From positions 403,981 through 467,980 of the forward strand of contig NZ_QUHB01000002.1 in NCBI RefSeq assembly GCF_003479405.1: DNA of 64,000 nt. Reading direction: 5' to 3'. Positions 9,381 to 17,441 of the stretch are shown piece by piece. This stretch comes from Eubacterium sp. AF16-48. Its GTDB lineage: Bacteria; Bacillota; Clostridia; Lachnospirales; Lachnospiraceae. The translations under genes and the position numbers were made by a program. Position 1 is the first letter of the stretch, and every line of letters begins with the position of its first letter. The notes beneath the pieces were generated by a model. The model worked only from the letters and a program-made list of their open reading frames with translations, did not search any database and was not told the DNA's origin.

Positions 9381-9440
9381 ACACTAAGCATTTGGATACT
9401 CCAACCGGTGCCTAAGTGTAAGGGGATATTAAGATTTTAG
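9381..9440 (+). promoter_or_regulatory. Possible S15-binding leader of rpsO
   Basis: Just upstream of rpsO, ACACTAAG (9381-9388) can pair with CTAAGTGT (9412-9419) with one mismatch, enclosing a hairpin TTGG/CCAA (9392-9404) and a GGTGC stretch. Nested stems with a GU/GC element are what S15 recognises in 16S rRNA and in known Firmicute rpsO leaders, so translational self-control is plausible. Assignment rests on shape and position only. Confidence 0.4.
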
Positions 9441-9452
9441 GAGGAATAAGAA

Positions 9453-9719
9453 ATGATATCAAAAGAGACAAAAGCTCAGTTAGCAGCAGAATATGGTAAG
9501 ACACCTACTGACACAGGTTCACCTGCAGTTCAGGTAGCAATCTTAACATACAGAATTAAGGAGTTAACAGAACATTTAAAGATTAACCAGAAGGATCATC
9601 ATTCAAGAAGAGGTCTTCTTAAGATGGTAGGTAAGAGAAGAGGCTTACTTGACTACATTAAGGAAAATGACCTTGACGAATATCGTCAGTTAATTGAAAA
9701 ATTAGGAATTCGTAAATAA
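9453..9719 (+). CDS. rpsO: 30S ribosomal protein S15
   Basis: 88 residues, the usual length for S15. It binds helices 20-22 of 16S rRNA in the platform of the small subunit. Family landmarks are visible: [14 protein letters not shown], the loop [23 protein letters not shown] (the His-Ser-Arg RNA contact), and the C-terminal [12 protein letters not shown]. The start follows TAGGAGG by 9 bases. Next comes pnp, the order found in most bacteria, but a strong hairpin and a separate leader lie between them, so the two can be transcribed apart. Certain. Confidence 0.98.
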   Translation: MISKETKAQLAAEYGKTPTDTGSPAVQVAILTYRIKELTEHLKINQKDHHSRRGLLKMVGKRRGLLDYIKENDLDEYRQLIEKLGIRK

Positions 9720-9757
9720 TTTCTTACCGGGTGGTAATATTACATTCGGATTTATAC

Positions 9758-9797
9758 ACAGGGATGAGAGTTTACTCTCATCCCTGTATTGCATTTT
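9758..9797 (+). terminator. Terminator or processing hairpin after rpsO
   Basis: ACAGGGATGAGAG (9758-9770) pairs perfectly with CTCTCATCCCTGT (9775-9787) around a TTTA loop, a 13-bp stem. The following ATTGCATTTTT is an imperfect T-run, so partial read-through into pnp is likely. Confidence 0.75.
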
Positions 9798-9848
9798 TCA
9801 TATAAATAATTTATAATAACATAGATTGTGTGTAAATTTACACAAAAG

Positions 9849-9927
9849 GCAGAAGAACCATGCCGAGACCACTGTAAAGGGCAGTAGCATTGTTACCGGT
9901 TTTTACAGTAGTTTCGGATTCTTCTGC
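9849..9927 (+). promoter_or_regulatory. Long structured 5' leader of pnp
   Basis: Three nested helices are visible: GCAGAAGAA (9849-9857) with TTCTTCTGC (9919-9927), CCGA (9863-9866) with TCGG (9914-9917), and ACTGTAAA (9871-9878) with TTTACAGT (9902-9909), topped by a loop of about 23 bases. No T-run follows, so it is not a terminator. It lies about 50 bases before the pnp start. In Escherichia coli, pnp is self-controlled through RNase III cutting of a leader hairpin; a similar role here is inferred from position. Confidence 0.6.
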
Positions 9928-9978
9928 TATAAAATAAAAAGTAAGGAGAAGTTACTAACAAAGTAACGAAAGAAGATT

Positions 9979-12063
9979 ATGTACAAGAGTTTTAGTATGG
10001 AGCTTGCAGGAAGAACTTTAACAGTTGATGTTGGAAGAGTTGCAAAGCAGGCTAACGGTGCAGCATTTATGCACTATGGAGACACTACGGTATTGTCAAC
10101 AGCTACAGCATCAGACAAGCCTAGGGATGGAATTGATTTCTTCCCACTTTCAGTTGAATTTGAAGAAAAAATGTATTCTGTAGGAAAAATCCCTGGAGGA
10201 TTTAATAAGAGAGAAGGAAAAGCATCAGAGAATTCAGTGCTTACATCAAGAGTTATAGACAGACCTATGAGACCTTTATTCCCAAAGGATTACAGAAATG
10301 ATGTTACACTTAACAACCTTGTTATGTCAGTAGATCCTGAATGCAGACCTGAAATCGTAGCTATGCTTGGTGCAGCTATTGCAACATGTATATCAGATAT
10401 TCCATTTGACGGACCATGTGCCATGACACAGGTAGGTTTAGTTGATGGGGAATTTGTTATTAACCCAAGCCAGAAGCAGTGGAAAGAGGGAGATTTACAG
10501 CTTACAGTAGCTTCAACAAGAGAAAAGGTTATCATGATTGAAGCAGGTGCTAATATTATCCCGGAAGCAAAGATGATAGAAGCTATTTATATGGCACATG
10601 ATGTAAACCAGACTATCATTGAATTTATTGATAAAATTGTGGCAGAAGTAGGAAAAGAAAAGCACTCATATGAAAGCTGTGCTATTCCTGAAGAATTATT
10701 TGCTGCAATTAAGGAAATTGTTCCACCTGCAGATATGGAAGTAGCCGTATTTACAGATGACAAGCAGACAAGAGAAGAAAACATAAGACAGATTACAGAA
10801 AAGTTAGAAGAAGCTTTTGCTGATAATGAAGAATGGCTTGCTGTTTTAGGAGAAGCTATTTATCAGTATCAGAAGAAGACAGTTCGTAAGATGATATTGA
10901 AAGATCACAAGCGTCCTGACGGAAGAGCAATTGATCAGATCAGACCGTTAGCAGCAGAAGTTGATATTATTCCTAGAGTGCATGGCTCTGCAATGTTCAC
11001 AAGAGGACAGACACAGATTTGCAACGTATGTACTTTAGCACCATTATCAGAAGCACAGAAAATAGACGGACTTGATGAAAATGAAACAACAAAGAGATAT
11101 ATGCATCACTACAACTTCCCTTCATACTCAGTTGGTGAGACAAAGCCATCAAGAGGACCGGGAAGACGTGAAATCGGACATGGTGCTTTAGCAGAAAAGG
11201 CACTGGTACCTGTACTTCCTAGCGAAGCAGAGTTCCCATATGCTATTAGAACAGTTTCAGAAACATTTGAGTCAAACGGTTCTACATCAATGGCTTCTAC
11301 ATGTTCATCATGTATGTCATTAATGGCAGCAGGTGTTCCAATTAAGGCTATGGTAGCAGGTATTTCATGTGGTCTTGTTACAGGTGATACAGATGATGAT
11401 TATGTATTGCTTACAGATATCCAGGGACTTGAAGATTTCTTCGGAGACATGGACTTTAAGGTAACAGGTACAACAGAAGGTATCACAGCTATTCAGATGG
11501 ATATTAAGATTCATGGTCTTACAAGAGAAATCGTGGAGGGTGCTATTGCAAGAACAAGAGAAGCAAGATTATTCATTATGGATAATTGCATGAAGCCGGC
11601 AATTTCTGAACCTAGAAAAGAAGTAAATGCATACGCTCCTAAGATTGAAATGATTCAGATTGATCCGGACAAGATTGGTGATGTTGTAGGAAAGAGCGGA
11701 AAGGTTATTAATGCAATTATCGAAGAAACAGGCGTTAAGATTGACATTTCTGATGAAGGAATGGTATCAGTTTGTGGCGTAGATAAGGACATGATAGCTA
11801 AGGCTATAAAATACATTAAGACAATAGTAACAGACTTTGAAGAAGGCATGATTTTAGAAGGTACTGTTGTAAGTATTAAGGAATTTGGTGCATTTATCGA
11901 ATTTGCACCTGGAAAAGAAGGCATGGTTCACATTTCTAAGATTGCAAAAGAAAGAGTTGAACATGTTGAAGACTTCCTTACATTAGGTGATAAGGTTAAA
12001 TGTAAGTGTCTTGGAAAAGATAAGATGGGAAGAATCAGCTTTTCAATTAAAGATGCACAGTAA
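9979..12063 (+). CDS. pnp: Polyribonucleotide nucleotidyltransferase (PNPase)
   Basis: 694 residues, the normal length. This is the trimeric phosphorolytic 3'-5' exoribonuclease of RNA turnover. Domains in order: first RNase PH fold (about 10-145, GDTTVLSTATAS), all-helical linker, second RNase PH fold (about 315-540, GSAMFTRGQTQ, GDTDDDYVLLTDIQGLEDFFGDMDFK with its metal-binding Asp residues), KH domain (about 554-610, VVGKSGKVINAI with the GxxG loop) and S1 domain (about 620-690). The leader hairpin at 9849-9927 suggests post-transcriptional self-control. ATG 9979 agrees with the family start (YKSFSMELAGRTL). Confidence 0.98.
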   Translation: MYKSFSMELAGRTLTVDVGRVAKQANGAAFMHYGDTTVLSTATASDKPRDGIDFFPLSVEFEEKMYSVGKIPGGFNKREGKASENSVLTSRVIDRPMRPLFPKDYRNDVTLNNLVMSVDPECRPEIVAMLGAAIATCISDIPFDGPCAMTQVGLVDGEFVINPSQKQWKEGDLQLTVASTREKVIMIEAGANIIPEAKMIEAIYMAHDVNQTIIEFIDKIVAEVGKEKHSYESCAIPEELFAAIKEIVPPADMEVAVFTDDKQTREENIRQITEKLEEAFADNEEWLAVLGEAIYQYQKKTVRKMILKDHKRPDGRAIDQIRPLAAEVDIIPRVHGSAMFTRGQTQICNVCTLAPLSEAQKIDGLDENETTKRYMHHYNFPSYSVGETKPSRGPGRREIGHGALAEKALVPVLPSEAEFPYAIRTVSETFESNGSTSMASTCSSCMSLMAAGVPIKAMVAGISCGLVTGDTDDDYVLLTDIQGLEDFFGDMDFKVTGTTEGITAIQMDIKIHGLTREIVEGAIARTREARLFIMDNCMKPAISEPRKEVNAYAPKIEMIQIDPDKIGDVVGKSGKVINAIIEETGVKIDISDEGMVSVCGVDKDMIAKAIKYIKTIVTDFEEGMILEGTVVSIKEFGAFIEFAPGKEGMVHISKIAKERVEHVEDFLTLGDKVKCKCLGKDKMGRISFSIKDAQ

Positions 12064-12114
12064 ACAAATTAAATAGAAACGTTGCACAAAATCTTAAATT
12101 TTGTACAAATATGG

Positions 12115-12168
12115 AATATCTCCAGGGCGAATATTATGATATATAATAAAGCTTTGGAGATATTTTAC
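12115..12168 (+). terminator. Weak hairpin after pnp
   Basis: AATATCTCC (12115-12123) pairs with GGAGATATT (12156-12164), followed by TTAC. The loop is long (32 bases) and the T-run is short. It is a candidate terminator for pnp. Confidence 0.4.
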
Positions 12169-12221
12169 TATATCTTAATTGGCTATGTGGTATCATTAAT
12201 CAGATACGAAGGAGAGTGGCT

Positions 12222-13286
12222 ATGGTAAAAGATAAATCATATTTAAAAAATATATTAGTGACAGCGGGAATATTATTAATTTCTTTTGTAATAAGCTTGT
12301 TGTTGCAACATGTGTTTAAGGTACATGAACATATAACAGCAGTGTTTATATTTGCTGTATTTTTGATATCCCTTTTAACAAACGGATATGTATATGGAAT
12401 AGTGGCAGCTTTTATTTCCATGATTGCCGTTAACTATGCTTTTACATTTCCGTTCTTTTCAATTAATTTTATGATACCTGTTAATATGATTTCTGCAATT
12501 ATAATGATAGTTATAGCCATATTAACAAGTACATTAACCACCCAGATAAAAAGGCATGAGGCAATGAAAGCTGAAGGAGAGAAGGAAAGAATGAGAGCCA
12601 ATCTTTTAAGGGCGGTTTCCCATGACTTAAGAACTCCCCTTACCACTATTTATGGTTCAGCAGCTACACTGTTAGAAAACAGGGATACACTAGAGGAAGA
12701 ACAACAAATCAAAATATTACAGGGAATAAAAGAGGATTCGGAATGGCTTGTAAGAATGGTGGAAAATCTTTTATCCATTACAAGAATTGACAGTGGAAAT
12801 GTGAAAATAATAAAAACACCAATAGTTTTAGAGGAACTGATAGATTCAGTAATTGTGAAATTTAGAAAAAGATACCCTGACTTTGATATAACATTGGACT
12901 TGCCGGAGGATATTGTTGTTATACCAATGGATGCAATGCTTATTGAACAGGTTATAGTAAATATATTGGAAAATGCCATACAGCACGCAGAGGGAATGAC
13001 AGAATTAATACTTCGGGTGTTTGTATTGGGGAAGCAGGCTATATTTGAAATAAAGGACAATGGCTGTGGAATCAGTAAAGAAAAATTGCCATACATATTT
13101 TCCGGATATTATGAGAATAAGGAAGAACCTTCAGACGGACAAAAACGCAATACGGGAATAGGATTGTCCGTATGTAAAACCATCATAAAGGCACATGGAG
13201 GGGACATTAGTGCGGAAAATATTAAAGGTGGCGGTGCTGTTTTCAGATTTACATTAGATACGGAGGAAGAAATAGATGCCCAATAA
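12222..13286 (+). CDS. Sensor histidine kinase, short KdpD-like (DUF4118)
   Basis: 354 residues from ATG 12222; AAGGAG is 8 bases before this ATG and too close to the alternative GTG at 12216. The protein starts with a four-helix DUF4118 membrane region (about 10-105), followed by a HisKA domain with the phospho-accepting His134 in AVSHDLRTPL and an ATPase domain with the N box NILENAIQH, DNGCGIS and NTGIGLSVC. This is the C-terminal half of KdpD; the N-terminal KdpD and USP parts that sense K+/ATP in the full protein are absent. It overlaps the response regulator gene by 11 bases. No kdpFABC genes are in the window, so the stimulus and targets are unknown. Confidence 0.9.
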   Translation: MVKDKSYLKNILVTAGILLISFVISLLLQHVFKVHEHITAVFIFAVFLISLLTNGYVYGIVAAFISMIAVNYAFTFPFFSINFMIPVNMISAIIMIVIAILTSTLTTQIKRHEAMKAEGEKERMRANLLRAVSHDLRTPLTTIYGSAATLLENRDTLEEEQQIKILQGIKEDSEWLVRMVENLLSITRIDSGNVKIIKTPIVLEELIDSVIVKFRKRYPDFDITLDLPEDIVVIPMDAMLIEQVIVNILENAIQHAEGMTELILRVFVLGKQAIFEIKDNGCGISKEKLPYIFSGYYENKEEPSDGQKRNTGIGLSVCKTIIKAHGGDISAENIKGGGAVFRFTLDTEEEIDAQ

Positions 13287-13977
13287 TAAATATAAGGTTT
13301 TATTAGTAGAAGATGAAAATAATATTAGAAATCTGGTAACAACCATACTTAAATCGGCAGGTTATCAGGTTGTTGTAGCTGAAACATGTGAGAGAGCCCT
13401 GGGAATGTACACATCTCATCTCCCTGACATTATTATTTTGGACTTAGGTCTTCCTGACAGGGATGGAATGTATTTCTTAAAGGAAGTAAGGGATGACTCA
13501 CTGACTCCTATTATTATATTGTCAGCTCGTTCTAATGAAAGGGATAAGGTAGTTGCTCTTGATGCAGGGGCAAACGATTATGTAACAAAGCCCTTTAGCT
13601 CGGCGGAACTGTTAGCAAGGGTAAGAGCAGCTCTTAGAAATACAAGACACAGCTCTGAGGAGGGAAAACTGCCGGGAGGAAAGTTCACATTAGAGGGACT
13701 TGTTATAGATTATGATGGAAGACAGGTTTTTGTTGATGAAAAAGAAGTAAAATTAACCCAGACAGAGTACAATATTGTGGCGTTTTTATCGGAACATGCC
13801 GGAAAAATGATGACGTATACAGCCATAATTAAGGCAATATGGGGCTATCCTGATGAGGGAAGCGTTAAAAAGCTTCAGGTGAACATGGCAAATATAAGAA
13901 GAAAACTGGGAATAAAGCCGGGAGAAGCAAAGTACATAATAAATGAATTAGGTGTTGGATATAGAATGAATAGTTAG
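13276..13977 (+). CDS. KdpE-like OmpR-family response regulator
   Basis: 233 residues: receiver domain (1-120) with acidic pair EDEN, phospho-acceptor Asp56 in IILDLGLPDRDG, the Ser/Thr switch in IILSARS and Lys in VTKPFSSAELLARVRA; then an OmpR/PhoB winged-helix domain (about 135-232) ending YIINELGVGYRM. The strongest family resemblance is to KdpE. Its start codon lies inside the kinase gene, so translation is coupled. The regulated genes cannot be read from the sequence. A weak inverted repeat (GTTTAA/TTAAAC near 13990) follows the stop. Confidence 0.92.
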   Translation: MPNNKYKVLLVEDENNIRNLVTTILKSAGYQVVVAETCERALGMYTSHLPDIIILDLGLPDRDGMYFLKEVRDDSLTPIIILSARSNERDKVVALDAGANDYVTKPFSSAELLARVRAALRNTRHSSEEGKLPGGKFTLEGLVIDYDGRQVFVDEKEVKLTQTEYNIVAFLSEHAGKMMTYTAIIKAIWGYPDEGSVKKLQVNMANIRRKLGIKPGEAKYIINELGVGYRMNS

Positions 13978-14086
13978 CATATGTGTTTAGTTTAAATTAA
14001 ACTTGCTTAATAGATTGGTTAAAGTTATAATAATACAAGTTGACAAAATTATATAATGTAATAAAGGAACGTTAAGGATATTAGAA

Positions 14087-15016
14087 ATGATTTATAACAA
14101 TGTATTAGAATTTATCGGACATACACCTATGGTGCGTCTTAACCATATGGTTGATGAAGATTCAGCTCAGGTTCTTGTGAAGTTTGAGGGATTAAATGTA
14201 GGTGGCTCAATAAAAACAAGAACGGCTTATGAAATGATTAAGGCGGCAGAAGCAGAAGGCAAAATAAACAAGGATACAATAATAGTTGAACCTACCAGTG
14301 GAAATCAGGGAATCGGACTGGCATTAGTAGGAGCGGTAAAAGGATATAAAACTATTATTATAATGCCTGACTCTGTTAGTGAGGAAAGAAGAAAGCTAGT
14401 TAAACATTATGGAGCAGAGGTTATTCTTATCCATGATGACGGAGACATTGGAAAGTGTATAGATGAATGTCTTAAAACAGCACTTAAAATGGCAGAGGAC
14501 AATCCAAAGGTGTATGTACCACAGCAGTTTGCCAATCCTAACAATGTTAAGGCTCATAAACATCATACCGGATTGGAAATCATGGAGCAGGTAGAGGGAA
14601 ACATAGACGGATTCTGCTCAGGTATAGGAACCGGTGGCACCATTACAGGAATAGGTAAGGTTTTAAAGGCACAAAATCCTGACATTGAAATATGGGCAGT
14701 GGAACCGGAAAATGCAGCCATTTTAGCAGGTGGAAATATCGGAACCCATTTGCAAATGGGAATAGGAGACGGAGTTATACCTGATATTTTAGACCAGAAT
14801 ATATATGATAACATTTATATAGTTACTGACGAAGAGGCAATAAGTACAGCCAAGGACTTAGCCAAAAAAGAGGGGCTTATGTGCGGAATTTCCAGTGGAA
14901 CAAATGTTGCAGCAGCCATAAAGCTGGCAAAAAAGTTAGGAAAAGGAAAAACAGTGGTAACTGTATTGCCAGATACGGCAGAAAGATATTTTTCAACGCC
15001 GTTGTTTGATGAATAA
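14087..15016 (+). CDS. cysK: Cysteine synthase A (O-acetylserine sulfhydrylase)
   Basis: 309 residues, typical of CysK. It makes L-cysteine from O-acetylserine and sulfide with pyridoxal phosphate. The PLP lysine is K43 in GGSIKTRTA; the substrate loop PTSGNQGIGLA and the phosphate-binding GTGGTITG are present. The protein ends PDTAERYFSTPLFDE, as CysK proteins do. It is followed 9 bases later by a small membrane-protein gene and then metY, giving a probable sulfur-assimilation operon. I saw no T-box or SAM riboswitch in the 109-base gap upstream. Confidence 0.95.
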   Translation: MIYNNVLEFIGHTPMVRLNHMVDEDSAQVLVKFEGLNVGGSIKTRTAYEMIKAAEAEGKINKDTIIVEPTSGNQGIGLALVGAVKGYKTIIIMPDSVSEERRKLVKHYGAEVILIHDDGDIGKCIDECLKTALKMAEDNPKVYVPQQFANPNNVKAHKHHTGLEIMEQVEGNIDGFCSGIGTGGTITGIGKVLKAQNPDIEIWAVEPENAAILAGGNIGTHLQMGIGDGVIPDILDQNIYDNIYIVTDEEAISTAKDLAKKEGLMCGISSGTNVAAAIKLAKKLGKGKTVVTVLPDTAERYFSTPLFDE

Positions 15017-15025
15017 GGAGCTAAT

Positions 15026-15238
15026 ATGCAGGAAACAAAGGAAGATAAGAAAATAAAAATAGGACAGATATGTAATAAAATATCAACTGTTTTATTTGTA
15101 TTATTCTTTATTGATGTATGTGTAATACCAATTATGCAAATGGAATTCTTTTTGATTTCAGTGGCAGTTATTGTAGTTTTATTTGCCATTAGTTGTATTG
15201 TGGGACACATATGTCTTAAGGATTATAAACCGGAATAA
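15026..15238 (+). CDS. Small two-helix membrane protein, unknown
   Basis: 70 residues with a charged N-terminus (MQETKEDKKIKIG), two hydrophobic stretches (about 20-36 and 40-61) and a short polar tail (LKDYKPE). The ribosome site AAGGAG is 6 bases before the ATG. It sits between cysK and metY, 9 bases after cysK and 22 before metY, so it is probably co-transcribed with the sulfur genes. I do not recognise the family; a link to sulfur metabolism is inferred only from position. Confidence 0.7.
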   Translation: MQETKEDKKIKIGQICNKISTVLFVLFFIDVCVIPIMQMEFFLISVAVIVVLFAISCIVGHICLKDYKPE

Positions 15239-15260
15239 TGAAAGCACAGGAGGTTAGAAA

Positions 15261-16535
15261 GTGAATAACAACAAAGGAACAATATGCGTACAGGGCGGAT
15301 GGAAGCCTACAAAGGGAGAACCGAGAGTTTTGCCTATTTATCAAAGCACCACATTTAAATATGATACATCAGAGCAAATGGGAAGACTGTTTGATTTAGA
15401 GGATAGCGGATATTTTTATACAAGACTTCAGAACCCTACTAATGATGCAGTAGCTTCAAAAATATGTGAGTTAGAAGGTGGAGTGGCAGCTATGCTTACA
15501 TCATCAGGTCAGGCAGCTAATTTTTACGCAGTTTTTAATATTTGTGAAGCAGGAGACCACTTTATCTGTTCATCAAATGTATATGGAGGAACCTTTAATT
15601 TATTTGGTGTAACCATGAAGAAAATGGGAATAGATGTTACATTTGTAGATCCGGATATTTCACCGGAAGATTTAGAAAAAGAATTTAAAACAAATACAAA
15701 GTGTGTATTTGGTGAATCGGTGTCAAATCCGTCTCTTGTAGTGTTTGATTTTGAAAAATTTGCAAAGGCAGCTCACAGTCATGGTGTTCCTCTTATTGTG
15801 GATAACACATTCCCGACACCTATTAATTGCAGACCTTTTGAATTTGGAGTTGATATAGTAACTCACTCCACAACTAAATATATGGATGGTCATGCCATGG
15901 CAGTAGGTGGAGCAATTGTTGACAGTGGAAACTTTGACTGGATGGCTCATGCTGATAAATTCCCGGGAATGACAGAGCCGGATGAATCATATCATGGGTT
16001 AGTTTATGCAGAAAAATTTGGAAAAAGCGGATATATTACAAAGGCAACAGCACAGGTTATGAGGGATTTAGGATCAATTCCTTCACCTACAAATTCATTT
16101 TTGCTAAATGTAGGCCTTGAAACATTACATTTAAGAGTTCCAAGACACTGTGAAAATGCATTAAAAGTGGCTAAATGGCTTAAGGCAAATGACAAGGTAG
16201 CCTGGGTTAATTATCCTGGATTAGAGGGTGACAAATATTATGATTTGGCGCAGAAGTATATGCCTAATGGAACATGTGGCGTTTTAACATTTGGTATAAA
16301 AGGTGGTCGTGATGCATCCATTAAATTTATGGATAATCTTAAGTTTGTGGCAATAGTGACTCATGTGGCTGATGCCCGTTCATGTGTGCTACATCCTGCA
16401 AGTCACACTCATAGACAGATGACAGATGAACAGTTAATTGAGGCAGGAGTTCAGCCGGATTTAATCAGATTCTCTGTAGGAATTGAAGATGCTGAGGACA
16501 TTATTGCAGATTTAGAGCAGGCATTAAATGCATAA
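15261..16535 (+). CDS. metY: O-acetylhomoserine sulfhydrylase-type PLP enzyme
   Basis: 424 residues from a GTG preceded by CAGGAGG. It belongs to the Cys/Met-metabolism PLP enzymes (MetB/MetC/MetY family). The PLP lysine is K206 in THSTTKYMDGHA, with YTRLQNPTND near the N-terminus and the long C-terminal SHTHRQM and IRFSVGIED motifs. Length and the SHTHRQ region fit O-acetylhomoserine sulfhydrylase, which joins O-acetylhomoserine with sulfide to give homocysteine, though a gamma-synthase or lyase role cannot be excluded by eye. It lies with cysK, which fits direct sulfide assimilation. Confidence 0.88.
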   Translation: MNNNKGTICVQGGWKPTKGEPRVLPIYQSTTFKYDTSEQMGRLFDLEDSGYFYTRLQNPTNDAVASKICELEGGVAAMLTSSGQAANFYAVFNICEAGDHFICSSNVYGGTFNLFGVTMKKMGIDVTFVDPDISPEDLEKEFKTNTKCVFGESVSNPSLVVFDFEKFAKAAHSHGVPLIVDNTFPTPINCRPFEFGVDIVTHSTTKYMDGHAMAVGGAIVDSGNFDWMAHADKFPGMTEPDESYHGLVYAEKFGKSGYITKATAQVMRDLGSIPSPTNSFLLNVGLETLHLRVPRHCENALKVAKWLKANDKVAWVNYPGLEGDKYYDLAQKYMPNGTCGVLTFGIKGGRDASIKFMDNLKFVAIVTHVADARSCVLHPASHTHRQMTDEQLIEAGVQPDLIRFSVGIEDAEDIIADLEQALNA

Positions 16536-16564
16536 CATAAAACTTACGAAATAAGGTAATAAAA

Positions 16565-17335
16565 ATGAAATTCAGACCATGCATAGACATACACAACGGA
16601 AAAGTGAAACAGTTAGTAGGTAGCAGCCTTAAAGACAAGGGAAATCAGGCAGAAGAAAATTTTGTATCTGAAAAAAATGCAGTCTACTATGCTAATCTTT
16701 ATAAAAAAGACGGGCTAAAAGGCGGACATATAATAATATTAAATGCCGGCGGTTCGGAATTTTTTAAGGAATCAAAGAAACAGGCAATAGAGGCGTTGTC
16801 TGCATATCCTAAAGGGATGCAGATAGGCGGCGGCGTTACAGCTGTAAATGCACAGGATTATATAAAGGCAGGGGCATCCCATGTAATTGTCACATCTTAT
16901 GTATTTAAAGATGGAAGAGTTAATTACGGAAATCTTAAAAGTCTTGTGGAAGCTGTGGGAAAAGAGTGTATTGTTTTGGATTTAAGCTGTAGAAAGAAAG
17001 ACGGACAGTATTACATAGTAACAGACAGATGGCAAAAATTCACTGATGAAGTAGTTAATATTGAAACATTGAAAAAACTGTCGGAATATTGTGATGAATT
17101 TCTTATACACGGTGTGGATGTTGAAGGAAAATCAGGTGGAATGGAAGAAGATTTGGTAGCTATGCTATCTGAATTTACTGATATTCCCATAACCTATGCA
17201 GGTGGGATATCCACTATGGAACAAATAGAAAGGTTCAGGGAGATTTCTAATGGTAAAATGGATTTTACCATTGGAAGTGCGCTGGATTTGTTTGGTGGAA
17301 AGTTACCATATGATAAAGTAAAAGAACAGTTTTAA
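16565..17335 (+). CDS. hisA: HisA isomerase, eukaryotic-type branch
   Basis: 256 residues, opening MKFRPCIDIHNGKVKQLVG, a pattern of the eukaryotic/plant-fungal HIS6 branch of ProFAR isomerase rather than the common bacterial MxxxPAIDLxxGKxVRL. It has insertions after the first strand, GGGVTAVNAQDYIKAGASHVIVTSYVF and AGGISTMEQIERF, the (beta/alpha)8 phosphate-binding loops. It would isomerise ProFAR to PRFAR in histidine synthesis. It stands apart from other his genes, behind metY. Some Clostridia carry this branch, so it is not unique, but it suggests old horizontal transfer. Confidence 0.85.
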   Translation: MKFRPCIDIHNGKVKQLVGSSLKDKGNQAEENFVSEKNAVYYANLYKKDGLKGGHIIILNAGGSEFFKESKKQAIEALSAYPKGMQIGGGVTAVNAQDYIKAGASHVIVTSYVFKDGRVNYGNLKSLVEAVGKECIVLDLSCRKKDGQYYIVTDRWQKFTDEVVNIETLKKLSEYCDEFLIHGVDVEGKSGGMEEDLVAMLSEFTDIPITYAGGISTMEQIERFREISNGKMDFTIGSALDLFGGKLPYDKVKEQF

Positions 17336-17351
17336 AATTATATAATAGTAT

Positions 17352-17441
17352 AAAAATCCCCTATATTGGAGAGTATTATATTGTACGGAAAGTTAATTTG
17401 AAAATCCGTACATTGTATATCATCAATATGGGGGATTTTTT
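17352..17441 (+). promoter_or_regulatory. Terminator-like hairpin holding the tepA ribosome site
   Basis: The stretch AATCCCCTATATTG (17355-17368) pairs with CAATATGGGGGATT (17424-17437); flanking A and T residues can extend the helix to 17 bp. An inner helix TGTACGGA/TCCGTACA lies at 17382-17412. Six T (17436-17441) follow and the next three bases are the tepA ATG. The GGGGGA in the right arm is the only Shine-Dalgarno candidate, so the same element may terminate hisA transcripts and hide the tepA ribosome site. Confidence 0.7.

Noticed and set aside
14040..14057. TTGACA and TATAAT upstream of cysK
   Set aside because: The spacer is only 6 bases, too short for a promoter.
13978..14086. T-box or SAM riboswitch before cysK
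   Set aside because: Gap too short and no specifier, antiterminator or SAM-box pattern seen.
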